Part shown: positions 8,626-15,536 of the stretch, piece after piece | How the letters are laid out: every line of letters starts with the position of its first letter | Position numbering within the stretch: the stretch's first letter is position 1 | Source: CAZSVE01 sp964610175 | GTDB lineage: Bacteria > Pseudomonadota > Gammaproteobacteria > HK1 | Length of the DNA stretch: 42,825 bases | Assembly: GCA_964610175.1 (NCBI GenBank) | Contig: CAZSVE010000018.1 | Location: 1-42,825, forward strand | Direction of reading: 5' to 3' | Notes under the pieces: model-generated | What the model was told of the DNA's origin: nothing | What the model saw: only the letters and a program-made list of their open reading frames with translations | Database searches by the model: none | Program-made: the position numbers and the translations under genes

Positions 8626-8787
8626 TTGCATCTTCGAGACTTCGAGAACAAGGGGTTCGCCGAATTTGCCAGCAAGGATGATATCAGCGATGCAAAGCTG
8701 TGCGGGGCTGTTGTAAGAAATGCCCGGGATGGAAATATCGATGTCGATGATGGTGGCGATGTCTCGAACATTGTGCCAACGCCATGA
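8626..8787 (+). pseudogene. Truncated HigB-type (RelE superfamily) toxin remnant
   Basis: A 53-codon open stretch starting at TTG 8626 reads FENKGFAEFASKDDISDAK, then LCGAVVRNARDGNIDVDDGG. This resembles the N-terminal half of the HigB-2/DUF1044-type RelE-fold toxins, which typically run ...KGFARFARKEGI.D..LC.A......GLIDADLGGG... The family's second half is missing: the frame stops at 8787 and R1 copy D begins within 3 bases. A GA-rich stretch upstream could be a ribosome binding site. No antitoxin gene follows. The match was made by eye, so confidence is moderate. Confidence 0.45.
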
Positions 8788-8789
8788 AC

Positions 8790-8899
8790 TTTTTTATTTC
8801 CCGCTCATCATTCGTAAATGAGTCAAGTTCAACAAAATACTAATCTTGCTCTACTACTTGCCAAACCACGTTTCATCGGTTCGAGGAGAAACTTCGCCG
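8790..8899 (+). repeat. Interspersed repeat R1, copy D
   Basis: Near-complete copy lying directly after the truncated toxin and pointing at the 3' end of the RhuM gene. It belongs to the same variant group as copy B (CTCATCATTCG, TCTACTAC, CCAAACCA). The 90 bases up to the RhuM stop hold nothing recognisable. Confidence 0.85.
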
Positions 8900-8990
8900 A
8901 GAAGTCGAATACCCGCTCTCTCCCCTTTCGATATCACCAACACCCCATTACTCGGATCGCTCTCCCCGGCGATATAGAGATTCTGGACAC

Positions 8991-9980
8991 TCACAAGCCC
9001 TTATCGAGGATTTCTCTTGTCATTTTATCGAAATCCGAATCCAATCTTTTATCCTGCTTTGGCGCGAATTTCTCGAATTCATGATGCGCTTTTTCTACTG
9101 CCTCCTTGCGAGATATTTTTCCTTTCCCGTCCAGGATTTCGTATTCATTGAAGCTCAAGAATTTTCCAATGCTTTCCGCCAGATTTTCCATCGTCAAGGT
9201 TACTTGATTTTCGACAATGCGTTCCAGATAATCGAAGTATCCCGAAGTAAGACGCTCCAATCTTTTGATCTCGGATTGATCCAAATAGTTCTTTGCTACT
9301 TCGGTATCGTATTTATAGATCCTGCCTTCCGGTGATTTCTTCCATGTTTTCAAACCCATATTCGGATCTTCCGCATTAGCGGAGTCATAAATGATTTCGG
9401 CTGCCGTTTTCCCTGTAATTGCATAAAAATTCCTCGTAATTTCCGAATTTTTGTCATAATCGATACTGCATTCCGCGAATATGTCTGTAATCTGTTGATA
9501 TATCCGTCTTTCGCTGGCACGGATAGCGCGAATTCTATCGAGTAATTCTCGGAAATAGTCTTTTCCGAAACGAGATCCATTTTTCAATCTCTCGTCATCC
9601 AAAATAAATCCTTTTATTACGAACTCTTTGAGAGCTTTCGTTGCCCAAATGCGAAATTGCGTGGCTTGATGGGAATTGACGCGATAGCCGACGGAAATGA
9701 TTGCATCGAGGTTGTAATATTGTGTGAGGTAAATTTTATCATCCGCGGCAGTTATCCGGAAATCCCGGATAACTGAATTTTCCATTAATTCTTTACTTGC
9801 GAAAATGTTTCTTAGATGTCCACTGATTGTTCTCACATTGACGTTGAAAAGCTCCGCCATTTTCTTCTGTGTCAACCAGAAACTATCATCCTGGAAGAAT
9901 ACTTCTATTTTTATTTCACCACTCCGATCCGTGTAGAACACGATTTCAGAGCCCTCCAATTCCGATATGTTTTTCATCAT
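8991..9980 (-). CDS. RhuM family (virulence RhuM) protein
   Basis: A 329-residue member of the RhuM family, named after a Salmonella pathogenicity-island gene. The biochemical role is unknown, and members are common in mobile and defence-associated regions. Signature segments are FWLTQKKMAELFNVNVRTISGH (about residues 33-54, resembling a DNA-binding helix-turn-helix), YYNLDAIISVGYRVNS, FRIWATKALKEFVIKGF, and a C-terminal charged helical region. The gene is visibly AT-richer than its neighbours, consistent with transfer. The tandem ATGATG start lies just after a fragment of R1 (9983-10022), with no clear ribosome binding site, so the start is tentative. Confidence 0.88.
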   Translation of the reverse strand: MMKNISELEGSEIVFYTDRSGEIKIEVFFQDDSFWLTQKKMAELFNVNVRTISGHLRNIFASKELMENSVIRDFRITAADDKIYLTQYYNLDAIISVGYRVNSHQATQFRIWATKALKEFVIKGFILDDERLKNGSRFGKDYFRELLDRIRAIRASERRIYQQITDIFAECSIDYDKNSEITRNFYAITGKTAAEIIYDSANAEDPNMGLKTWKKSPEGRIYKYDTEVAKNYLDQSEIKRLERLTSGYFDYLERIVENQVTLTMENLAESIGKFLSFNEYEILDGKGKISRKEAVEKAHHEFEKFAPKQDKRLDSDFDKMTREILDKGL

Positions 9981-9982
9981 GA

Positions 9983-10022
9983 GCTAGCGAAGCTTCTCCT
10001 AGAATCGACAAAGCATGAAATG
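9983..10022 (-). repeat. R1 fragment E (3' end)
   Basis: Only the terminal part of R1 is recognisable (GCTAGCGAAGCTTC and a degraded inner arm). It is oriented with the RhuM gene and ends at its start codon. Confidence 0.5.
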
Positions 10023-10106
10023 GAAATTCACGGATACGAAGCCGAGCCGGAAATAAATGGATTAGCCTCCATAAGAATTATCTTTGATTCGTCCATTCTG
10101 CGAAAC

Positions 10107-11396
10107 TCAAGCCAACCCATAAAACGCCGGAAACAAAAGGATGGAAACAACGATAGACGCCTGGATGATGATAAACGGCACTACCCCGCGATAGATATCC
10201 ACGGTACGCACCCCCGGTGGCGCCACCCCCTTCAGATAAAACAGGCTGAATCCGAACGGTGGCGTGAGAAAAGACGTTTGCAGATTCATGGCGATCAGGA
10301 TAGCGAACCACAGCATCCCGATGCCCATGATCTCGGCGATGGGCGCCAGGATCGGCACCACGATGAATGAAATCTCCACGAAATCGATAAAAAACCCCAA
10401 CAGCAAAATAAACACCATGGAGAAGATCAGAAACCCCCACTTCTCCCCTGGTAATTGCGTCAGGAACTCCTCCACGATCATATCCCCCCCCGTATAGGTA
10501 AAGGCCATGGAAAACGCCGTGGCACCCAACAGGATGGCAAACACCATGGCAGTGATCTTCACCGTCTCCAGAGAACTCTCGTAGACCATCTTCCAGGAAA
10601 ACTTACCGTACAATAGCGACAACACAACGGCCCCCACGCCCCCCAGGGCCGAGGACTCCGTGGGCGTCGCGATACCGGCGAAGATCGACCCGAGGACCAC
10701 CACGATCAAAAGCAGCGGCGGAATCACCGACCGAAAGGCATCCAGATACTGGCGCATCCTCGTCGCCTCGTTCCCCGTGAACGGAATCGCCGGGGCCACG
10801 TCGCGATTCGCATAGGAAAATATCAGCACATAGACGATATACACCCCGAGCAGCGCCAGCCCCGGGATCACCGCCGCCTGGAACAGGTCGCCCACCGGCA
10901 GCCCCAGGACATCGCCCAGAATGATCAGGATGATCGACGGAGGAATGATCTGACCCAGCGTCCCCGCGCCGCAGATGACGCCGCAGGCCAGGCGCTTCTG
11001 ATAACCATACTTGATCATCACCGGCAGCGAGATCACCCCCATGGCCACCACGCTGGCCCCCACCACCCCGGTGGAAGCCGCCAGCAGCGCCCCCACCAGT
11101 ATCGTCGACACCGCCAGCCCCCCGCGCATGGAACCGAAGAGGCGCCCCATGGATTCCAGTAGCTGCTCGGCCAATTGGGTCCTTTGCAGCACGATACCCA
11201 TGAAAATAAAGAGCGGCACCGCCATCAGCACCGAATTCTGCATGATGCTGTAGATACGAAACGGCATGAACGCAAAGAGCTCCCAACCCTCGGCGAGAAC
11301 CCCGAAGATCACCGCAACGCCGCCGAAGGTGAACACCACCGGAAACCCCAGCAGCAGGAGCGCCAAGGCCACGAAAAACATCACGATGCCGATCAT
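10107..11396 (-). CDS. dctM: TRAP transporter large permease
   Basis: A 429-residue inner-membrane protein with about 12 hydrophobic segments, the ion-coupled translocation subunit of a tripartite ATP-independent periplasmic transporter. Family signatures include AVPLFIFMGIVLQRTQLAEQLL, GGLAVSTILVGALLAASTG, CGAGTLGQIIPPSIILIILG, ATPTESSALGGVGAVVLSL and a long C-terminal hydrophobic block. It follows dctQ by 6 bases, and a GGAG about 10 bases upstream supports the ATG at 11396. The close relation to the 2-oxo-acid/mannitol/chloroaromatic type is suggested by the partner subunit; the actual substrate is set by a DctP protein that is not present in the window. Confidence 0.95.
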   Translation of the reverse strand: MIGIVMFFVALALLLLGFPVVFTFGGVAVIFGVLAEGWELFAFMPFRIYSIMQNSVLMAVPLFIFMGIVLQRTQLAEQLLESMGRLFGSMRGGLAVSTILVGALLAASTGVVGASVVAMGVISLPVMIKYGYQKRLACGVICGAGTLGQIIPPSIILIILGDVLGLPVGDLFQAAVIPGLALLGVYIVYVLIFSYANRDVAPAIPFTGNEATRMRQYLDAFRSVIPPLLLIVVVLGSIFAGIATPTESSALGGVGAVVLSLLYGKFSWKMVYESSLETVKITAMVFAILLGATAFSMAFTYTGGDMIVEEFLTQLPGEKWGFLIFSMVFILLLGFFIDFVEISFIVVPILAPIAEIMGIGMLWFAILIAMNLQTSFLTPPFGFSLFYLKGVAPPGVRTVDIYRGVVPFIIIQASIVVSILLFPAFYGLA

Positions 11397-11402
11397 GATC
11401 GA

Positions 11403-11954
11403 TTATCTCCGTAAAGTAGCCCTCTCCGAAGGGTCATGCCGCTGGCCACCAGTGCCCAGAAACGTATTCAGGGCGCGCAGAAAAAATCCCACGCTGCTTA
11501 CCAGCACGCAGAGGAACGACAGCGGGATCATGGCCTTGATGATCCAGCGATGGGGCAGCCCCCCGGGGTCGCCACTCATCTCGCCGATCTCGTAGGCCCC
11601 CTGGGCGAATTCCAGCCCATAGTGGGCGATCAGAAAACAAAACGGCCAGATGAACACCACCGTCCCCGCCATATCCACCACGGCGCGGCGGCGCGGGGTC
11701 ATGCGCTCGTAGAGCACATCCACCCGGACATGGCCATCCGCCTTCAGGGTATAGGCGATGCCGAGCAGGAGCACCATGGAATAGAGGTGCCATTCCAGTT
11801 CCTGCATCCCGATGGAGACATCGTTGAAGAGATAACGCATCACCACGTCATAAAAGACATTGGCCACCAGCGGCACCAGCAGCAACGCCGAAAGCGTGCC
11901 GACGCCATCGGAAAAGCGATCCAGTATCCCTTGGGCCTTCGGTAATATGGGCAT
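11403..11954 (-). CDS. dctQ: TRAP transporter small permease
   Basis: A 183-residue membrane subunit with four hydrophobic segments that pairs with DctM. The segment SIGMQELEWHLYSMVLLLGIAYTLK and VRVDVLYERM, followed by a terminal hydrophobic helix, is typical of the subgroup associated with 2-oxo-acid and mannitol/chloroaromatic uptake systems. The ATG at 11954 is chosen because GAGGGA lies 9 bases upstream. The frame continues upstream to 12062, but those residues come from repeat R2. The usual dctP gene is absent; the cassette at 12.1-17.3 kb occupies the upstream side. Confidence 0.93.
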   Translation of the reverse strand: MPILPKAQGILDRFSDGVGTLSALLLVPLVANVFYDVVMRYLFNDVSIGMQELEWHLYSMVLLLGIAYTLKADGHVRVDVLYERMTPRRRAVVDMAGTVVFIWPFCFLIAHYGLEFAQGAYEIGEMSGDPGGLPHRWIIKAMIPLSFLCVLVSSVGFFLRALNTFLGTGGQRHDPSERATLRR

Positions 11955-11960
11955 GGTATT

Positions 11961-12123
11961 TGGTCCCTCATGGAGAGAATCTTCGACAAAGCGATCATAA
12001 AGGCGGATTGTCATTTTTCGCTGCGCGAGAAATCTTTTTGTTTCGTGGAACTCCGGACGCACAAGATCTCTCCCTACGGTCGAGATGACAGCGCTTTTTT
12101 ACGATGGAATTTTGGTTCCGGCT
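11961..12123 (+). repeat. Repeat R2, copy 1 (between dctQ and NACHT gene)
   Basis: About 160 bases beginning near TTGGTCCCT, with TCTTCGACAAAG, then TTTTTCGCTGCGCGAGAAA, GATCTCTCCCTACGGTCGAG, ATGACAGCGC and ACGATGGAATTTTG. It matches 15367-15536 in the same order and orientation, with a variable middle. It contains a loose inverted pair (TGTCATTTTTCG against CGAGATGACA), as in small non-autonomous elements. The dctQ ribosome binding site lies at its left end. Confidence 0.85.
11964..11969 (-). promoter_or_regulatory. Shine-Dalgarno site deciding the dctQ start
   Basis: GAGGGA on the minus strand, 9 bases before ATG 11954. It selects this ATG over upstream in-frame starts inside repeat R2. 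Confidence 0.65.
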
Positions 12124-12153
12124 GTTGCCGGGTTGGCCATCCCCCCTTGGTGA

Positions 12154-12903
12154 TCACTGGAGTATCGCCTCGATGACCGCCAGCAGTGGGCGCTCCGCCG
12201 CTGCGAGGGAGACCTCGCGGCGGGGTTCCGTTTCCGGCCAGTCGGCAAGCGCGGCATCGAGGGCCGCCTGGGGCGACCAGGGGCGGCGGCGGAGCCGCGC
12301 AAGCTCGGCCAATAGGTTGTCTCGTTCTTCTGCGGGTAGGCCTTCCGGGAAGGTCCAGTCCAGCACTGCCTCGTCGTCGTCCAGCCACCGGCGCAGCTTT
12401 ACCAGCCCCTCCCTGGGCCATTTCTCCAGTGGGTGCCCGTCTTCGTCGAAGAGCCCGAACCCCTTGGGGATCGGCTCCCCGGGCCGAAGGCCGCGGCGGT
12501 GCATCAATTCCGGGTCCTCGGCCTCTTCGGCGAACCAGTCCAGGGCCGCGAAGCGGTAGCCGAAGCGCTCCAGCTCCAAGACGAAGCGGTCGAGTGATTT
12601 ATCCGGCAGACTCGAAAGGCGATCCCCTTCTGCCATCATTCGAAGGGCATCCCGGAGTTTTGGCGAAAGCCGCGCATCTTGCGATAGCTCCCGCGACAGC
12701 GACAGCGACAGCGACAGCGACCGCGACCGCGACCGCGACAGCGACAGCGACCGCGACCGCGACCGCGACCGCGACCGCGACCGCGACAGCGACCGCGACC
12801 GCGACCGCGACAGCGACCGCGAAAATTCGTCGAAATGCTCGCCGCCGGCGATCATTTCGACGAAAAGCAGCATTTGATATACGCTCAGGCTCAAACAAGC
12901 AAC
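12154..12903 (-). CDS. 3' part of the NACHT gene, out of frame with the 5' part
   Basis: Continuation of the NACHT protein in the -1-shifted frame after the G12 tract. It encodes VACLSLSVYQMLLFVEMIAG, an SR/SL dipeptide array from the hexanucleotide repeat, then about 180 residues of ordinary-looking protein, including RFVLELERFGYRFAALDW, EDPELMHRRGLRPGEPIPK and WPREGLVKLRRWLDDDEA. Strong G/C-ending codons and absence of stops indicate a real coding frame. Joined to the 5' part by removal of one C (or addition of two) it would complete a protein of about 1067 residues. It has its own ATG at 12873 but no obvious ribosome binding site. No known domain is recognised here. It could be a frameshifted remnant, a phase-variable tail or the effect of a sequencing error. 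Confidence 0.7.
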   Translation of the reverse strand, partial: VACLSLSVYQMLLFVEMIAGGEHFDEFSRSLSRSRSRSLSRSRSRSRSRSRSLSLSRSRSRSLSLSLSLSRELSQDARLSPKLRDALRMMAEGDRLSSLPDKSLDRFVLELERFGYRFAALDWFAEEAEDPELMHRRGLRPGEPIPKGFGLFDEDGHPLEKWPREGLVKLRRWLDDDEAVLDWTFPEGLPAEERDNLLAELARLRRRPWSPQAALDAALADWPETEPRREVSLAAAERPLLAVIEAILQ

Positions 12904-15358
12904 GGGGGGGGGGGGTATCCGGATAGAGGGCCAACAACACCATGGGTTGGCTGAAAGTATCCCAGAGGAAATAGCCTTCATCCCAACCCTCCCCCTGGAG
13001 CAGCCAGGCCTCCAGGGGCACCCGGGCGAGGGCATCGAACCACAATTCCCCCTTGGCCGGAACCAGAGCATCCAGGGCCAGGCCCGTATAGGTGGGCTCG
13101 GGCAGAGGTTCGGTTGCCGATTCATCCATGTGGTACAGAGGCGGGTTGGTGCGCCGCAGCCAATCGGACAGGGCGCTCTGCAGCCCGGCATCCATATCGA
13201 GGCGGAGCGGGTCCGTCTCTTCATCCTTCCCCGCGAGTCCCCAAGCGGCATCGGCAATGGTGATCAGGAGGGCAGAGCTATGGGCGTCGTCCCTACGGGC
13301 GTCTTTCGAGCCGAATTTGCCATCCACATCCCAGCTTTCGTCATCGGTGGGATTCTGCCAGCGCCCAGCAGCCTTGCCCAGGCCGCGCTCCCGCCATTCC
13401 TTGGGGCGGCGTCCCCCGGGCGGGTCGCCCTCAAGGATTTCCTGCAACACCGGCCACGGGTCATTCCCCCGCAATAGTTCGATGAGGAGTTCCAGCCCCG
13501 GCCCTTGTTGTAGGATGGGCACGTCGCTTCGCGGCTTTGCCCATCCTACCGACGACCACGCCGTCACTTCGCCGAAGCGCCTGGCGAATCCCTTCCTGGG
13601 ATGCAGCAGGGCGGCGGCCACGGCCACGGGCAGCCAACGGCGGTGCTCCGCCTGTTCGAAGTCCAGTTCCTGCCCGGTGAGCGCGGCGATCAAGAGCCGC
13701 GCCTCGGCCACCTTGGCAATCTTCAGTTGTGCCAGTACCTCGAGATGGGCGGTGCCCTGGGTCTGGGCGCCCTGGGCGGTATGGATGGTGAGGAACAGCA
13801 TGGCGATCTCGTCCCAGCCCGGGGACGTGAGGTGATCCAGGAGCAGTTCGCGGGTCTCCTCGATGAAGTAGCTGCTGCCCCCGGCCACGGCGCGGCCGTG
13901 GAGGTATTCGGCACAGAGATACTCCTGAAAGCTGAGATGGGCGAACTGGATGCGCTTGTCCGCGGGTTCCACCAGCAGCCCTGCGGGGTGCAGGAAGTAA
14001 TTGACGAGTTCCTGGGTGCTTGAGGGCATCAACTCCCGGAAGCGCCCGAGATCGGGGTCCTCGCCACCGAGGAGCCTCGATACCTCCGCCTCCAATTCCC
14101 CCCGCGACCACACCACCTGGCGCCTGTCGCGATCATGGGAGCCCTCCGCTTCGGCGCCGCGCTGCTGGCTGCGCCAGGCAATGAAGCCCAGGGCGCGGCG
14201 TACCTCGCGCTCGTCCCAGTGGGGCATGGGCCTGCCGTCGGTGGTATGTTGCAGACGGCGCTGATGGGTCTGGCGGATGAGATACAGATCGATGATGCGT
14301 CGGTACAGATCGGCGCGGCCATGGGGCATGCGCCGGTCGTTGGCGTGCACCAGGGCCATGAGGGTGAGGAAAATAGGCCTGCGCGCCAACACCAAGAGGT
14401 AGTCGCGCTGGTCCAGGGCGTCGTTGAATTCCGCGATGCTTTGTTCCCGGATGCGCTTCCACTCGTCGCTGAGGCGATAGAAAAGCGCCAGGAATTCCTC
14501 GATCTGGGGGCGGGCGAAGGGTTGGATGTGTAGAAGGATGTATCGAGTCGAAATATCTCCACCAAGAACATCGGAGCCGCTAAGTTTGGACTGACCAAAA
14601 ATAAACGGAGGATTCCCTTCCTCGCCACACCCCGGAATCGCGGAGAGTTCCAATCCCTCGAAACCGGAGGGGCGACCGGTCAGTACCACGCGATGGCCTT
14701 GTTTCCGAGCTTCGCAGGCCATGGCCAGCACCCTGCCCCGTGGTTCGACTCCACCCACCTCGTCGATGCCGTCGAAAAACACCAGCATGGGCATCCCGTC
14801 GCCCGTCGGTGCCGGGGCGACGCTGCGGCGCAGGCGCTCGATGTGCAGGGTAAATCCCTTGTCCCTGGCCTCTTCCAAAGCGCGCTGCCACCATAGATCG
14901 AGTAATTCCTCGAAATGGGTAAGGCGCGGCAATTCGTCTTGATAGTCGCGGAGAATGAGGGGCACGGGCAGGATGCCGGTGTGCCCCACCAGGTTGCGTC
15001 GGAAGGGGGTCTCGGGCCCGGCGCACAGCTCATGGATGAGGGCATGGACCAGGGTGGTCTTGCCACTGCCGGGACGGCCCGAGATGGCAACAAAAGGGGT
15101 TTCCGCGATGACCTCCCGGGCGTCGCGGCCCGGCGGGGTTTCCTCGTCCTTGGCGCCTCCGCTGGTTTTGTCCTTACCCATGTCCTCGTCGCGGCGGTCT
15201 TCATGATCCAGGCGCGCCGCGATGTAGATCCTGGCGAGATGGACCTTTTCCTCGCCCTCCTTGGTCTGCAGGAAGTCGATGTTGCCGAAGCGCTGCGCCA
15301 GCCAGCGCACATAGAAGCCGCGGGCGGTGACGCGGTAGCTTTTTTCGAGGGTACTCAT
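12599..15358 (-). CDS. NACHT-domain P-loop NTPase, C-terminus altered by a homopolymer frameshift
   Basis: STAND-type NTPase of 919 residues as written. After a short N-terminal region (RWLAQRFGNIDFLQTKEGEE, about 18-37) the NACHT domain shows Walker A GRPGSGKTT (94-102), Walker B MLVFFDGIDEVGG (191-203), the LTGRPSGFEGL sensor segment and, farther on, FAHLSFQEYLCAEYL, typical of the helical region after NACHT. Bacterial NACHT proteins are often antiviral sensors; that role is inferred. After about residue 840 the frame reads through 12 C (minus strand) and then gives an artificial Ala-Val run from the hexanucleotide array, ending at 12599; the likely true C-terminus is in another frame (12154-12903). 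It follows the KAP gene by 176 bases of repeat R2. Confidence 0.85.
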   Translation of the reverse strand: MSTLEKSYRVTARGFYVRWLAQRFGNIDFLQTKEGEEKVHLARIYIAARLDHEDRRDEDMGKDKTSGGAKDEETPPGRDAREVIAETPFVAISGRPGSGKTTLVHALIHELCAGPETPFRRNLVGHTGILPVPLILRDYQDELPRLTHFEELLDLWWQRALEEARDKGFTLHIERLRRSVAPAPTGDGMPMLVFFDGIDEVGGVEPRGRVLAMACEARKQGHRVVLTGRPSGFEGLELSAIPGCGEEGNPPFIFGQSKLSGSDVLGGDISTRYILLHIQPFARPQIEEFLALFYRLSDEWKRIREQSIAEFNDALDQRDYLLVLARRPIFLTLMALVHANDRRMPHGRADLYRRIIDLYLIRQTHQRRLQHTTDGRPMPHWDEREVRRALGFIAWRSQQRGAEAEGSHDRDRRQVVWSRGELEAEVSRLLGGEDPDLGRFRELMPSSTQELVNYFLHPAGLLVEPADKRIQFAHLSFQEYLCAEYLHGRAVAGGSSYFIEETRELLLDHLTSPGWDEIAMLFLTIHTAQGAQTQGTAHLEVLAQLKIAKVAEARLLIAALTGQELDFEQAEHRRWLPVAVAAALLHPRKGFARRFGEVTAWSSVGWAKPRSDVPILQQGPGLELLIELLRGNDPWPVLQEILEGDPPGGRRPKEWRERGLGKAAGRWQNPTDDESWDVDGKFGSKDARRDDAHSSALLITIADAAWGLAGKDEETDPLRLDMDAGLQSALSDWLRRTNPPLYHMDESATEPLPEPTYTGLALDALVPAKGELWFDALARVPLEAWLLQGEGWDEGYFLWDTFSQPMVLLALYPDTPPPRCLFEPERISNAAFRRNDRRRRAFRRIFAVAVAVAVAVAVAVAVAVAVAVAVAVAVAVAVAVAVAVAVAVAGAIARCAAFAKTPGCPSNDGRRGSPFESAG
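12693..12818. repeat. Hexanucleotide tandem array, 21 units
   Basis: Twenty-one consecutive 6-base units, each GCGACA or GCGACC, in the order 4 A-type, 3 C, 2 A, 6 C, 1 A, 3 C, 1 A, 1 C. On the coding strand this is TCGCGG/TCGCTG, giving Ser-Arg and Ser-Leu dipeptides in the frame that continues into the NACHT C-terminus. Because the unit is 6 bases, changes in copy number keep the frame. All six frames are open through it. Confidence 0.97.
12904..12915. repeat. G12 homopolymer at the NACHT frameshift
   Basis: Twelve consecutive G (C on the coding strand). With 11 or 14 bases the upstream frame would run into the SR/SL array and C-terminal domain; with 12 it runs into the Ala-Val frame. Tracts of this length are classic slippage sites. 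Confidence 0.95.
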
Positions 15359-15366
15359 TACTTGGT

Positions 15367-15536
15367 TGGTCCCTTGGCGGGAAGATCTTCGACAAAGTGA
15401 ACAAAAATTTTGGAAAGGATGTCGTTTTTCGCTGCGCGAGAAACCTTCTGCCTCGATAAAGATTCCGAATGCACGAGATCTCTCCCTACGGTCGAGATGA
15501 CAGCGCTTTTTTTACGATGGAATTTTGATTCCGGCT
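15367..15536 (+). repeat. Repeat R2, copy 2 (between NACHT and KAP genes)
   Basis: Same order and orientation as 11961-12123: TTGGTCCCT, ATCTTCGACAAAG, TTTTTCGCTGCGCGAGAAA, GATCTCTCCCTACGGTCGAG, ATGACAGCGC, ACGATGGAATTTTG and TTCCGGCT. It reaches the stop codon of the KAP gene (15535-15537), and both copies are followed by CGGGTTGG. Together they form direct repeats around the NACHT gene. Confidence 0.85.

Noticed and set aside
8439..8681. 80-codon plus-strand frame upstream of the toxin remnant
   Set aside because: It has no family resemblance, and its 3' end overlaps the better-supported HigB-like frame in another phase.
11955..12062. 36-codon extension of DctQ
   Set aside because: It is encoded by repeat R2; GAGGGA sits correctly before ATG 11954.
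12186..12926. Plus-strand frame with an Ala-Thr dipeptide run
   Set aside because: It is the antisense reading of the hexanucleotide array; the minus strand has the NACHT coding signal.
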